Positions 1 to 9,622 are shown, numbered from the stretch's first letter. The stretch: DNA of 52,222 nucleotides from an uncultured Lachnospiraceae bacterium (GCA_947626915.1 CANQUA010000013.1:1-52222), one strand, 5' to 3'. Numbers and translations: made by a program. The notes: generated by a model not told the origin, from the sequence alone.

Positions 1-341
1 AGCTGCGGGCGCATATAAGATGAAGAGAGAGGAAGTTTTGGTATGTTAAGAATAGCAGTCAAAACGAAAGGAAGGGGGACAAAGCGGGATTTACAGGCGC
101 TTCCCGCCCCGGGCAGGCGGAAAATGCGGAAATCCCCAAATTGTAAAGGATATGAGAGATTTGATGAGAATCGGTATATATTAAAGTTTCTCTAAAATTA
201 AGATGCGCAGGACAAATTTTCCCCAGGTCCTGCAGCGTTTTCGCAAAGCCGCAAACGGACGGAACATATCGCAGGGGAAAAACATGGGGGTTTGGCGGTG
301 CGGCTGGGTAAGCGATTCATATTTAAAGGAGAGGAGAGACA
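1..341. other. Gene-free upstream region of the Cna_B adhesin
   Basis: No gene is recognised in this stretch. An AT-rich segment with a possible -10 (TATATT, 177-182) lies upstream of the adhesin, but no convincing -35 is placed 16-18 bases before it. The ribosome site of the next gene (aaaggagagg) lies at 325-334. An open frame at 203-442 overlaps the adhesin start in another frame and has no protein-like features. Confidence 0.4.
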
Positions 342-3300
342 ATGATGAAAAGAAAGATGAACAGATGGCTGGCGGGACTTTTAACCGTGGTTATGGTCCT
401 CGCGAATGTGGGAGCGAACGTCACCGCCGCGTGGGCGGATGAACTGGATCTTGGCATTCATACAGATCTGGCGGAAGCCGGCGCGCAGGAGGACGAGTAT
501 GACTGCCGGATCGCCCTGAATCAGAACAGGGAGACGGGAGAATACGAGACATACGAAATTGATCTGAAAGAAGGACTGCCGGCAAAAGACGGCTGGAGCG
601 CGGAGCTGCCCGGCGTCTGGTCCGGTGATAGCGACGATGTTCTGCAGGTAAATGAAGACGGTTCCGCAGAGGTGCTGAGCCCCGGCGAAGTGACCGTTAC
701 GTTTACGTACGTGACAACGGAAACAGAGGCGGAGCCCGGGACAACCGGTGAGCCGGAATCCTCGGAGACAGGCGGAGGGGTTCCGGAGCAGACGGAAGCG
801 GAAACGGCAGCCGCGCCGGAAGAGACGGTGACGGAACCGGCCGCAGAGGCGACAACGACGGAAGCTGATGTGGAAACGGAAGAGCTGGGTCTGGCGACTC
901 CCAACGACATGGACAAAGGGTCTGAGACGACGGGGTCAGAACCGACTGAGCCTGTGACGACGGAGGCGGAGAGCGAGACTGAAGCTGTTGGCGGGACGGC
1001 TGCGGCAGAAGACACATATGAAGGCGCGCAGACCTGGGAATGGTCGGTGCTGGTGTATGTGGAGAAGCCGATGCTGATGGCGGCGGAGACGGCAGAGGTG
1101 AGCAATTTTGAAGAGTTAGAGGCAGCGATTGAGAGCGGTGCGGAAAAAATAAATATAACGGCAAAAGAGCCTATTGAGGTTACGAAGACGTTGGAGATTA
1201 ATCGTTCGGTAGCCATTACGGGTGGTACGCTGACGAGGACTGATGATATAACTATATTTAGGATCACTGCTGATGGAGATGTAACCCTTGAGGATATTAC
1301 ATTAGAGGCAGAGGAAGCAAATAAAACGAGTTCAACACCGCAGAAAAATTCGCCTGTTATCTGCGAGGGTAAGTTGACGCTGAAAAACAGTGCGGTTATT
1401 AAAGGTTTTGTTGCCAAATGCGGAGGCGGAGTATATGTCGGTAGTGGCGAATTAATCATTGATGATGGTGCGATGATTAATGGAAATAAAGTTTATACAA
1501 ATACAGTATATTTAAATAAAGAAATAAATGCAGTTGGTGGTGGAGTATATGTCGGAAACGGCGGCAAGCTAACCATCAACAGTGGTGCGTCGATTAATGA
1601 AAATATAGCGTATACAAGTAATCGTGAAATAGCTGCGGTTGGAGGGGGTATTTATATTGATAATGGCGCAGAAGTCATAATGAATGGCGGTTCTGTAAGT
1701 AATAATAAGGCGACTGTTATCGATATACAAGATCAAGTAGCACAAGGGGGCGGAATTGCTGTTAAAGCGGGCGGAAAGTTTACTATGAAGGGCGGTACTA
1801 TCAGCGGCAATATTGTGCATGGTTGTGCCGGAGCTTCTGAAGGCGGCGGAATATGCATAGGTAGTGCTCCATATCCTTTTGATTATTCTGGATTAGGTCA
1901 TGTGACAGATGGAGATATACTGTTAAATGCCGGTGTTATCAGTAATAATATCGCGTGGAGGGGCGGCGGTATATATATACACAATGAGACGAGTCTTACA
2001 TTAAAGAATGTTTGGCTTGCCGGTAATACTGCAGGTAAAGGCGCAGCCATTTGGTATTGTGAGAATGGTAATGGCAAATTTTATGCAACTAATGGGGCAC
2101 TGATTACGGGAAATACTGCGGAAGAAGGAGGAGATGATTTTTATTCTGTTGGTCCATATTATAATCCAAAGCCGGATGAAATACATTTGCCCGTACGTTT
2201 GCCCGATGGGGCGTCTTTAAATTGGTATATTGATGGCGGAACGGTTGATGAAAAAGAATGCGAGCGATATAAGTCAGGAACGAGTATTATTATTTCTGAA
2301 TTAAATGAATGGATAAAGGAGAGAAGTAAGAAAGACAATATCGCTTTGCATAGCGAAGCGGAGAGTGAGAAAGAAGAGTACACGTTATTCATCGAAAATA
2401 ATCGTGCATATGGAGAAGTTAAAGGCTGGGGATGGAATAGCAGTGTGAGAGAAGAAGGCGGCGAAGGAGGCGGCATCGCCTGTAACGGAACATTGATCAT
2501 AGGCGAATCTAAGGATACACAATTAACAGTCAAAAAAGAGTGGGTATATGCGGATGACACGACGACGCAACTTCCTGATTCTATTACTGTAGAATTATGG
2601 AATGCGACGTTGGAGAAAAAAGTTGATACTGCTGTTTTGAATGCCGCTAATGATTGGGAATATACATTCTATGATTTGCCAAGCGATCAGAAGTTTGAGG
2701 TCAAGGAAAGTCAAGTGCCTGATGGATGGCAGAGTACGGTGAAACCAAGCGAGGATGGAAAAGTTATTACCATTACAAATACAGAAGAGATTCCGACTAC
2801 CAGCATCACGATAAATAAAAAATGGTTCGAGTCGGATGGGACGACGGAAGCAACGACTGATTTGCCGGAATCTATTACAGTGAAGCTGTATTATACAGAT
2901 ACGGCAGGAAATAAAACGCAGTACGGTTCAGAGTATACTATTAAGCGAGATAATAATTGGAGCCTGAAAGTGGAGAATCTGCCGGTGGGCTATACCTGGT
3001 CTGTTGAGGAAGGCGAGATCGACGGCTGGAAGCAAAAGGATGCTCCTAATATAACCGGGGATGATACAAACGGATATACCGTTACTTTGGAGAACCGCCG
3101 CGTAGAAGTGACTTTGGTCACGGTGAAGAAGACGTGGGTCGACAACAATTATTCCGGCAGGCCGGGCGATATTACGGTTTGTTTGATGGCAGGAAAAGAT
3201 CCATATTTGGGTGAGGATGCCGAAAAGGTTCTCAAGGAAGAGAATGGCTGGACGGCGGAATGGACCGATCTGCCGACGGAGGATGCAGAAGGCAATAAGA

Positions 3301-4811
3301 TCATTTATAGCGTCCAGGAGGTAAACGTTCCTGACGGGTATCAAGCGGAAGTAACCGGTTCTAACGGAAATTTTGAGATTACGAACACGCTGCTTACATC
3401 TCTTTTCGTGAAGAAAGTTTGGAAAGAGAGCGACGAAACAGAAATAACGGATACTGCGTCTCTGCCCGAAATTAAAGTAATTGTGACAGAAGTGACCTCA
3501 GATGGCGATGGTGATTCGTTGGAGAAAACGCAAACGCTCAGTGCCCCCGACTGGTCTGCAAAATTTGAAGACTTGAAAGTAGGCAGCCAGTATAAAGTGG
3601 AAGAAACCATAAAGATAGGCGATACGTATTATTCAGCTGAGGACGCGGGCTGGATCGGAAGCGCGGATCATACGGATTTGACGCTGGGTAACGGGGCCAA
3701 CGTGGTTACGCTCACAAACAAGAGAATGCCGACGCAGCTCACGATTGAAAAAACGTGGGTACAGGCAGACGGCGCGGAGGCTGCGCTGCCCGACGCCATC
3801 AAGGTAACGGTACTGAAGGATGGCGAAGAGTACGGTTCTGTAGAACTTAATGCAGCCGGCGGATGGAAGCAAACAATTACGAATCTTCCTACCGGTCATA
3901 ATTGGACGGTAAAAGAGGCGGCGGTAGACGGCTGGCAGCTGGCAGCTGAAAGCGGAGTTGTAGAGGGAGACGATGAAAGCGGTTATACCGTTGCCCTTGT
4001 CAATGAGCGCCTGGAGCCGGAAGTGAAAACCGTGTCGCTGGCGGTGACAAAAGTATGGAGAGAATCGAACGGCGGAAACGCGATAGAAAATCTTCCGGCA
4101 TCGATCACGGTACATCTGTACCGGGTAAGCAGTGACGGCACGGAAACAGCAGTCGGCGATGCCGTTTTGACAGCGGAAGAAGACTGGCAGTATGTGTTTG
4201 ATTCCCTGGCTCCTCTGGGAGAGGGAGAGAGCTGGAAAGTTACGGAAGAAAGTATCAGCGGCTGGAATGACAGCGTCAGCGCAGTCTCCGGAGATGCGGA
4301 AACAGGCTATGCCGTTACGGTTACGAATACCCGCAGACCGACCGAGACGACAACAGAGTCCCGGGAAGAAGAGACAACCGAGCCGACTGAACCGTCGACA
4401 AGCCCAACCGAACCGACTGAGCCGTCGACGAACCCGAGCGAGTCCAGCCCGGAGAACCCGACGAACCCGAGCGAGCCGAGCCCCGAGAACCCGACGAACC
4501 CGAATGAGCCGAGTCCTGAGAACCCGACAGAACCGAGCCCGGAGAATCCGACCGAGCCGGTGGTCGAGATAGAGGAAGAGGAAGTACCGCTGGCTGATTT
4601 CCCGCCGGTAGAGATTGTTGATGAGGCGGTTCCGCTGACCAGCACGCCGTCAGTGGAGATTTTCGATGAGGACGTACCGTTGGCGGCCACCGTACCGAAG
4701 ACGGGTGACGAAGCCCATGCGGGATTGGCAGGAATGCTTGCTCTGGTGGCCCTGGGCATGATGGGCATGTTCGGAGCGCTGAGCGCCCGGAGGAAGGACG
4801 ACGCCGAATAA
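342..4811 (+). CDS. LPXTG-type cell-wall-anchored Cna_B repeat adhesin with beta-helix domain
   Basis: A 1489-residue surface protein, probably an adhesin or stalk protein covalently attached to peptidoglycan by sortase. Residues 1-32 form a signal peptide (MMKRKMNRW then a hydrophobic core). An Ig-like segment and a Thr/Glu-rich linker follow to about residue 260. Residues 267-717 carry repeated GGGVYV and GGGIYI turns typical of a right-handed parallel beta-helix (pectate-lyase-like). From about 727 to 1332 there are six Cna_B-type domains, each opening with a VKK.W or IEKTW-like strand and closing with T.TN..; these often carry intramolecular isopeptide bonds. A Pro/Thr/Glu repeat region then spans the wall. 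The C-terminus has the sorting motif VPKTGD near residue 1451, a hydrophobic helix and a basic tail. The ATG is 8 bases after the ribosome site. The beta-helix part is clearly more AT-rich than its flanks, suggesting a mosaic gene. No sortase gene is present in the window. Confidence 0.92.
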   Translation: MMKRKMNRWLAGLLTVVMVLANVGANVTAAWADELDLGIHTDLAEAGAQEDEYDCRIALNQNRETGEYETYEIDLKEGLPAKDGWSAELPGVWSGDSDDVLQVNEDGSAEVLSPGEVTVTFTYVTTETEAEPGTTGEPESSETGGGVPEQTEAETAAAPEETVTEPAAEATTTEADVETEELGLATPNDMDKGSETTGSEPTEPVTTEAESETEAVGGTAAAEDTYEGAQTWEWSVLVYVEKPMLMAAETAEVSNFEELEAAIESGAEKINITAKEPIEVTKTLEINRSVAITGGTLTRTDDITIFRITADGDVTLEDITLEAEEANKTSSTPQKNSPVICEGKLTLKNSAVIKGFVAKCGGGVYVGSGELIIDDGAMINGNKVYTNTVYLNKEINAVGGGVYVGNGGKLTINSGASINENIAYTSNREIAAVGGGIYIDNGAEVIMNGGSVSNNKATVIDIQDQVAQGGGIAVKAGGKFTMKGGTISGNIVHGCAGASEGGGICIGSAPYPFDYSGLGHVTDGDILLNAGVISNNIAWRGGGIYIHNETSLTLKNVWLAGNTAGKGAAIWYCENGNGKFYATNGALITGNTAEEGGDDFYSVGPYYNPKPDEIHLPVRLPDGASLNWYIDGGTVDEKECERYKSGTSIIISELNEWIKERSKKDNIALHSEAESEKEEYTLFIENNRAYGEVKGWGWNSSVREEGGEGGGIACNGTLIIGESKDTQLTVKKEWVYADDTTTQLPDSITVELWNATLEKKVDTAVLNAANDWEYTFYDLPSDQKFEVKESQVPDGWQSTVKPSEDGKVITITNTEEIPTTSITINKKWFESDGTTEATTDLPESITVKLYYTDTAGNKTQYGSEYTIKRDNNWSLKVENLPVGYTWSVEEGEIDGWKQKDAPNITGDDTNGYTVTLENRRVEVTLVTVKKTWVDNNYSGRPGDITVCLMAGKDPYLGEDAEKVLKEENGWTAEWTDLPTEDAEGNKIIYSVQEVNVPDGYQAEVTGSNGNFEITNTLLTSLFVKKVWKESDETEITDTASLPEIKVIVTEVTSDGDGDSLEKTQTLSAPDWSAKFEDLKVGSQYKVEETIKIGDTYYSAEDAGWIGSADHTDLTLGNGANVVTLTNKRMPTQLTIEKTWVQADGAEAALPDAIKVTVLKDGEEYGSVELNAAGGWKQTITNLPTGHNWTVKEAAVDGWQLAAESGVVEGDDESGYTVALVNERLEPEVKTVSLAVTKVWRESNGGNAIENLPASITVHLYRVSSDGTETAVGDAVLTAEEDWQYVFDSLAPLGEGESWKVTEESISGWNDSVSAVSGDAETGYAVTVTNTRRPTETTTESREEETTEPTEPSTSPTEPTEPSTNPSESSPENPTNPSEPSPENPTNPNEPSPENPTEPSPENPTEPVVEIEEEEVPLADFPPVEIVDEAVPLTSTPSVEIFDEDVPLAATVPKTGDEAHAGLAGMLALVALGMMGMFGALSARRKDDAE

Positions 4812-4896
4812 AGCGAATGTCCGGTAAGTCGGATACCGCGGCGGGAAATGAAAATTTTTCCGCAAATAAATAATTGAATCACTGAAATATAAGCTG

Positions 4897-4925
4897 CCGG
4901 CGCGGATCCCGAGGGACCGCGCCGG
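4897..4925 (+). terminator. GC-rich hairpin after the adhesin gene
   Basis: Arms ccggcgcgg (4897-4905) and ccgcgccgg (4917-4925) pair perfectly, and the intervening CCC/GGG can extend the stem. No long T run follows, so it is a weak intrinsic terminator candidate for the adhesin transcript. Confidence 0.45.
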
Positions 4926-4949
4926 TATTGCGCGGCGAGAAAAAGTCTC

Positions 4950-4978
4950 TTGATTTACAGATGCGATTGCCCTATAAT
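4950..4978 (+). promoter_or_regulatory. Promoter of the decayed Rpn cassette
   Basis: TTGATT (4950-4955), a 17-base spacer and TATAAT (4973-4978). The same arrangement occurs at the same distance from the gene in the intact copy (28229-28257), which supports it. Confidence 0.7.
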
Positions 4979-5062
4979 GGTTTCAAGCCACATTCGATGG
5001 TTTTCCGGTATGTCTTAACTCCTCTGCCCCATGTGCGCCTGTGATCAGGAGGAACGTAGGAA

Positions 5063-5950
5063 GTGAAAAGGACTCTAGAAGAAGCCGATTCCTACAGGAG
5101 AGAAGCTCCGGAGGAGAACATTACAGAAGATAAAATGACAGAGGGCATATATAGCCTGGATGAAAATACGATAGAGGAAAGCGGTGTGGGTGGAAGTGTG
5201 GCCGATGAAAGCACCGTGAATGAAAGTGTGATCGATAAAAGAGCCGTGAACGGAAGTGCGACAGACAAAGAAGCTGCAGATGGAAAGACGGCCGATACAG
5301 ACGGCGTGCAAATGACCGGTGATCCCTAGTTCCTGAGCTCGTCGCGGGAGTATGTGGACGAGATCTACGAAGGGACGCCGGAGGACATCCGAGCGGTTTA
5401 CCGTGAGATCCTGTGGTCGCTGTTCCAGAAAATGCATGTGCCGGTAGAGGAGGCCAGGGAGAAGCTGGCGGAAATGGAGGAAAGCGGTATGGGATATCTG
5501 TTTGAGAATGCAAATTTTGACAGCATGGACATCCAGGCAGAACGTCGGAACACGGCGGAGGCGAGAGCGCAGCTGGCGGAGGCGCGGCAGAAACTGGAGA
5601 CTGTGCGGCAGAGACTGGAAGCAACGGAGCAGGAAGCAGATACTGCGAGACAGGAAGCAGAAAAAGCAAAACAGGAAGTAAAAACTGCAAAGCAGGAAGT
5701 AAAAACTGTAAAACAGGAAGCGAAAACTGCAAAGCAAAAAGCGGAGACCGCAGAGCGCATACAGGAAGAAACAGGCCGGGCGCTGAAGAAAACGGCGGGT
5801 ACGCTCATTCACGTTTTGGAACAGCTGGTCGCTATCTGCAGGAGCGAGAAACTATCCCGGGAAAAAACGATCGAATGCCTGCAGGAGCGGTACGGCCTGG
5901 ACGCCGGGGACGCCGTCTCTGCGGTGGAACAATTTTGGATGAAAGAATAG
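5063..5950 (+). pseudogene. Internally deleted Rpn/PD-(D/E)XK nuclease-transposase family gene
   Basis: This is a damaged paralogue of the gene at 28344-29654. It starts with GTG at 5063 behind aggagg (5048-5053). The N-terminal part matches the intact gene (shared EDKMTEG and TIEE segments) for about 45 residues, followed by extra charged repeats. At 5327-5329 an in-frame TAG lies directly at the junction where about 220 residues, including the whole nuclease core, are missing. The same frame continues after the stop with a segment equivalent to intact residues from about 268 onward (REYVDEIYEGTPE) to the C-terminus at 5950. The retained part has a long heptad-like coiled coil (repeats of KTAKQEV type). 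A GTG at 5354 could start a 198-residue coiled-coil product, but no ribosome site supports it. The nuclease activity must be lost. Confidence 0.85.
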
Positions 5951-6034
5951 AAAACGGCGCATAACGGGAAAGAAGAGAGAAAAACGGACGGTTCCGGAAC
6001 GGTCTTTGTGGCAAATATGTGGGGAGAACCTACA

Positions 6035-6079
6035 GAAAAGTCCTTTTGAGGGGAGTGAGTCGTCTCAAAAGGACTTTTC
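6035..6079. terminator. Cassette terminator hairpin (shared with the intact copy)
   Basis: A perfect 16-base inverted repeat, gaaaagtccttttgag (6035-6050) and ctcaaaaggacttttc (6064-6079), with a 13-base loop. Its ends are A- and T-rich, so it may work in both directions, also ending the opposite-strand gene that stops at 6121. A nearly identical hairpin follows the intact cassette at 29737-29783. Confidence 0.75.
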
Positions 6080-6120
6080 CGATACAAGGGGAAACGTTTT
6101 GGCGTTCAACTGTGGATTTT

Positions 6121-7002
6121 CTACCGCACCCAGACTCCGTCGATATTGACATAATAACCGTCCGGCGTCATGGCGTCGGTGAGCAGGCGGCCGTCCGCGC
6201 CGAAATAATACCAAAGTCCCGTAGAAGGAGATTGGAGCCAGGCGGAAGAAAGCATATAACCTTCCTCGTCCAGATAGTACCACGTCCCGTCTGCCGGGTC
6301 CTGATACCAGGAATCTGTCAGATAAGAGCCGTCCGCGCATTGGACCCACCAGCCCTGCCGGTCGGAACGCCAGACGCAGCCGGAATCTTCATTGCCGGAG
6401 AATGCGAGGATGGAATAGGGTGCTTCCCAGTCGCTGTCCAGCTGGTACAGGAGGGACCAGCTGGCGTCCTGCTCCAGGACCTGGATCAAAAGCCAGATCA
6501 GCGCGTCTTCGCCTGCCTGCAGCGGAAGTGAGTCAGGACAGACGGGATAAGGTTTCCCGTATTCCAGAAGCTCCGCGTGAGCAGCCTCCAGCGTATATTG
6601 GGTGGCACTGTAGGTAACGGCGGGCCTTCCGTCCGGTAGGATCGTGTACCCGGCGTAATCGTCCGGATTTCGCGTATTGTCCGGCTCCTGCGGAATGACC
6701 ACCCAGCATAGGTACGCGGTCTGCTGCTCCGGATCGATGGTGGAAGCGCCCTTTTCAAAGAAAATCACGTCCGTCCAGGGAACGACGGCGTATTGCGCTC
6801 CCATGTCTGCGTATCCGTCGCCCCCGCCGGCAACGGAGCTGTGGGTACCCCGGTACAGCTCCGGCATTTCCGCGTACGGTTCCCCGTAGAGCAGTTCAGT
6901 GCCGAAAACGGGATAGGGCGGCACGGCGGCAAAGGCGGACAGCCCCGCCTGGAGCGCGAAAACGGCGGCCAGGGCGGCTGAAAAATGATTTCTAAACTTC
7001 AT
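6121..7002 (-). CDS. Secreted protein with C-terminal cell-wall-binding repeats
   Basis: A 293-residue exported protein. The N-terminus is a signal peptide (basic MKFRNH, then an Ala/Leu-rich core ending near AFA at about residue 26). Residues 30-210 form a Tyr/Trp-rich domain I do not recognise. The last 80 residues contain aromatic wall-binding repeats (SWYQDPADGTWYYLDEEG and SAWLQSPSTGLWYYFGADG), the family that binds choline or other wall polymers, and finish with the YYVN.DGVWV motif common at the end of such proteins. The ATG follows an AGAGGA ribosome site. It lies 29 bases after the flavodiiron gene on the same strand and could be cotranscribed. A second protein with this type of tail, missing its signal, lies at 38570-39439. 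The function of the central domain is unknown. Confidence 0.8.
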   Translation of the reverse strand: MKFRNHFSAALAAVFALQAGLSAFAAVPPYPVFGTELLYGEPYAEMPELYRGTHSSVAGGGDGYADMGAQYAVVPWTDVIFFEKGASTIDPEQQTAYLCWVVIPQEPDNTRNPDDYAGYTILPDGRPAVTYSATQYTLEAAHAELLEYGKPYPVCPDSLPLQAGEDALIWLLIQVLEQDASWSLLYQLDSDWEAPYSILAFSGNEDSGCVWRSDRQGWWVQCADGSYLTDSWYQDPADGTWYYLDEEGYMLSSAWLQSPSTGLWYYFGADGRLLTDAMTPDGYYVNIDGVWVR

Positions 7003-7031
7003 GCTGGATCCTCTTTTAAAAAATCAGGCAA

Positions 7032-9572
7032 TTATTCGGTCATCAGCTTCTGGTAGGTGACATGCTGCTGCAGGGCGGCGGTCAGCCTGGCCATTTCGGA
7101 CAGATCGCCAAGCAGAATGACGCCGCACAGACGGTTGTTCAGGAAGAAATACTTCTTGTACTGGCCCTTGCCCATGTCGCGGAATTCCACGGTCTTGTAG
7201 AGCAGGTTCGGGTTCTTGCCGTTGTCCCCGGCGGCGAACAGCGCGGTATTCATGCCGTGGAATGTCAGGGCGGCGGACACCGGCGTATATTCCGTTTCTT
7301 CTCCGGCAGCGTTGGCACCGGCAATCTTTCCCTGTTCCGACGCTTCCGGCCAGATGCCCAGATTCAGTCCCTGGTATTCGGCGCAGTCTCCGCAGGCGTA
7401 GATGCCCGGAAGATTGGTCTCCATGCGGGCGTTGACCTGCACGGCGCGGCCGGTTGCCAGACCCATGGCGGATGCCAGGGTGATATTGGCGCGGATGCCG
7501 GTGGAAATGACCGCCATCTGCGCTTCAAAGAATTGTCCGTCGCCTAAGCGGACGCCGGAAACATGGCCGGATTCTTCGGTGATCTCCTGGATATTGGCTC
7601 CGGTCAGGATCCGGATGCCCTGTTTCGAGGCCAGCCCCTTCAGGATCTCAGCGGCGCTTTCGTCTAACTGGCGTCCCATCAGCACGGGGGCCGCTTCCAG
7701 TACGGTCACGTTCAGACCGGCTTTTTTCAGCTCCCACGCGGCTTCCAGGCCCAGCACGCCGCCGCCGATGACCACGGCGGACCGGGACTGCTTCATCAGC
7801 CCTTCGACCTTGTGTACGTCGTCGAGGCGGCGGATGGAAACCGCCTCCGGCAGTTTTGTTCCTTTGATGGGCGGAATGAAGCATTCGCTTCCCAGGGCGT
7901 AGATCAGGCGGGTGTAATGGATCTTCGCGCCGTCGTCGAGGATCACATTTTTCTCCGCGGTATCCACGGAAACGATCTTCCGGCCCAGGATCTGGTAGAT
8001 CTGGTTCGTTTCATACCAGCTTCCGTCTTCTATGGCGATCTGGTCCGCTTCCAGTCCGGCGACCAGGGCTTTGGTCAGCATCGGCCGGTTGTAAGCGGCG
8101 TACTGCTCGTTGGAGATCATGACCACGGTGCCGGTCTTGTCGCGTTCCCGGATGGCTTTGGCCGCATTGAAGCCGGCGGTCCCATTGCCCAGGATCACAT
8201 AATATTCTTTCGTGTTGTTGACGAAGCCGCTCTCCTCGACCTCCACGGGAACGAAGTTCTCCTTGCCTACGCCGCAGACCGGGCAGACCTCGATGGAGGA
8301 ATCGAAAATTTCTCCGCAGACCAGGCATTTCACCAGCTGGCGGGCGCCCTTTTTCTTCGGCAGGGTCACTTCTTTGTTCTGGACGCGGCAGCCGAACTGA
8401 TAGCCGAATTCATAGGCGGTGACCAGGTCGGCCTCGCTGGGTTTGAAGCGGATCTTCAGGCCGTCGGAGACCTTCATTTTCAGCTGCTTCAGGCGGTCGA
8501 TGATATTGGGCACGCCCTCGCCGCTCCAGCCGTAGCTGCCGAACGCGCTGGCGTATTTGCCGCCGTGAGTGCCGGGGAACATGGAGATCACCAGGTCCCA
8601 GATGGGCTGCAGGGCGTCGCCCACGATGGTGGGAGTGCCGAACAGCAGGCCGTCCGCGAAGAGCATGTCTTCGTTGACTTTGGCTTTGTCGGCGGTAACC
8701 ATATCGTAGATGCGCACATCCACGTCGCCGCTGTCCTTTACGCCCTCCGCGATCTTTTCTGCCAGCATCCCGGTGTAGCCGTAGGCGCTGACGTAGGGGA
8801 TCACGACGGTTTTCTTCGTATTCGGATTGACGACAGTGGACCATTCGCGGTAAGTTTTCATGACCTGGGCGATGCGGCCGCCGACCAGCACGGGGCCGTG
8901 GCCGGTGGCGATCATGGAAATGTCCATGCTTTCCACGCGGTTCAGGGCCTTGAGCATGAACGGTTTGAAGGGGCCGATGATGCAGTCATAGTAATAGCGG
9001 AGAGCGCTCTGGTAATCGTCCTCATTTTTGATCGCGGTGGAGACCACCTCCGGCAGGCAGTAATGGGAGCCGAACGAATCGCAGGTCACCAGGATCTGTT
9101 CCTCCTCGATAAAGGTATACATGGTGTCCGGCCAGTGGAGGTTGGGGACGACCATGAACCGCAGCGTGCGGCCGCCGATGGTCATTTTCTGATTGTCTTT
9201 GACGGCCAGGCTCACGAAATCGCGGTTGACGATCTCTTTCAGGAAACCGATGGCGGTGGCGGTGGCCAGGATCTTCATCTGGGGGCTGTAATCCAGCAGC
9301 TTTTCCACGCTGCCAGCGTGATCCGGCTCTGTATGGCTGACCACCAGGTAATCGATTTTCGTGACGTCGATGACTTCCTGGAGCTTGGACAGGTATTCAT
9401 CGAAGAATTTGGCTTTTGCGGTCTCAAACAGCACCGTTTTTCCCTCCGTTTTCAGAACGTAGGAATTGTAGGTGGTGCCGAATTCCGTATACATGATGAT
9501 GTCGAAGACCCGGAGCTGGTCGTCGATGATGCCGGTCCAGTAAAAATCTTCGCGTAATTGGATGGATTTCAT
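7032..9572 (-). CDS. Flavodiiron protein fused to rubredoxin and NADH:rubredoxin oxidoreductase (class F type)
   Basis: An 846-residue cytoplasmic enzyme expected to reduce O2 (or NO) to water (or N2O) with NADH in one polypeptide. Residues 1-250 are the metallo-beta-lactamase-like di-iron domain; the ligands are visible as H80-x-E82-x-D84-H85, H146, D165 and H225. Residues about 255-395 are the flavodoxin (FMN) domain. A short-spaced rubredoxin follows, with cysteines at 416, 419, 430 and 433, only ten residues between the pairs instead of about thirty. From 455 to the end lies a pyridine-nucleotide oxidoreductase with an FAD motif (LGNGTAGF), an NADH motif (VVIGGGVLGLEAA) and the YACGDCAE motif. 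This layout corresponds to the flavodiiron group described as class F in clostridia. Ribosome site GAAAGGAGAT precedes the ATG. It is probably oxygen or nitrosative stress defence in an anaerobe. Confidence 0.93.
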   Translation of the reverse strand: MKSIQLREDFYWTGIIDDQLRVFDIIMYTEFGTTYNSYVLKTEGKTVLFETAKAKFFDEYLSKLQEVIDVTKIDYLVVSHTEPDHAGSVEKLLDYSPQMKILATATAIGFLKEIVNRDFVSLAVKDNQKMTIGGRTLRFMVVPNLHWPDTMYTFIEEEQILVTCDSFGSHYCLPEVVSTAIKNEDDYQSALRYYYDCIIGPFKPFMLKALNRVESMDISMIATGHGPVLVGGRIAQVMKTYREWSTVVNPNTKKTVVIPYVSAYGYTGMLAEKIAEGVKDSGDVDVRIYDMVTADKAKVNEDMLFADGLLFGTPTIVGDALQPIWDLVISMFPGTHGGKYASAFGSYGWSGEGVPNIIDRLKQLKMKVSDGLKIRFKPSEADLVTAYEFGYQFGCRVQNKEVTLPKKKGARQLVKCLVCGEIFDSSIEVCPVCGVGKENFVPVEVEESGFVNNTKEYYVILGNGTAGFNAAKAIRERDKTGTVVMISNEQYAAYNRPMLTKALVAGLEADQIAIEDGSWYETNQIYQILGRKIVSVDTAEKNVILDDGAKIHYTRLIYALGSECFIPPIKGTKLPEAVSIRRLDDVHKVEGLMKQSRSAVVIGGGVLGLEAAWELKKAGLNVTVLEAAPVLMGRQLDESAAEILKGLASKQGIRILTGANIQEITEESGHVSGVRLGDGQFFEAQMAVISTGIRANITLASAMGLATGRAVQVNARMETNLPGIYACGDCAEYQGLNLGIWPEASEQGKIAGANAAGEETEYTPVSAALTFHGMNTALFAAGDNGKNPNLLYKTVEFRDMGKGQYKKYFFLNNRLCGVILLGDLSEMARLTAALQQHVTYQKLMTE

Positions 9573-9622
9573 ATGTTAAATCTCCTTTCATTTGGAAAAG
9601 TTTGATAAAACGTTCGAAGCAG

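Noticed and set aside
7812-9557. A 581-codon open frame opposite the flavodiiron gene
   Set aside because: It is fully antisense to a gene with complete catalytic motifs and has no domain, start site or sensible composition. Similar long shadows opposite the FHA-ABC gene (18316-19857) and the permease/phosphatase genes (19727-21418) were rejected for the same reason.
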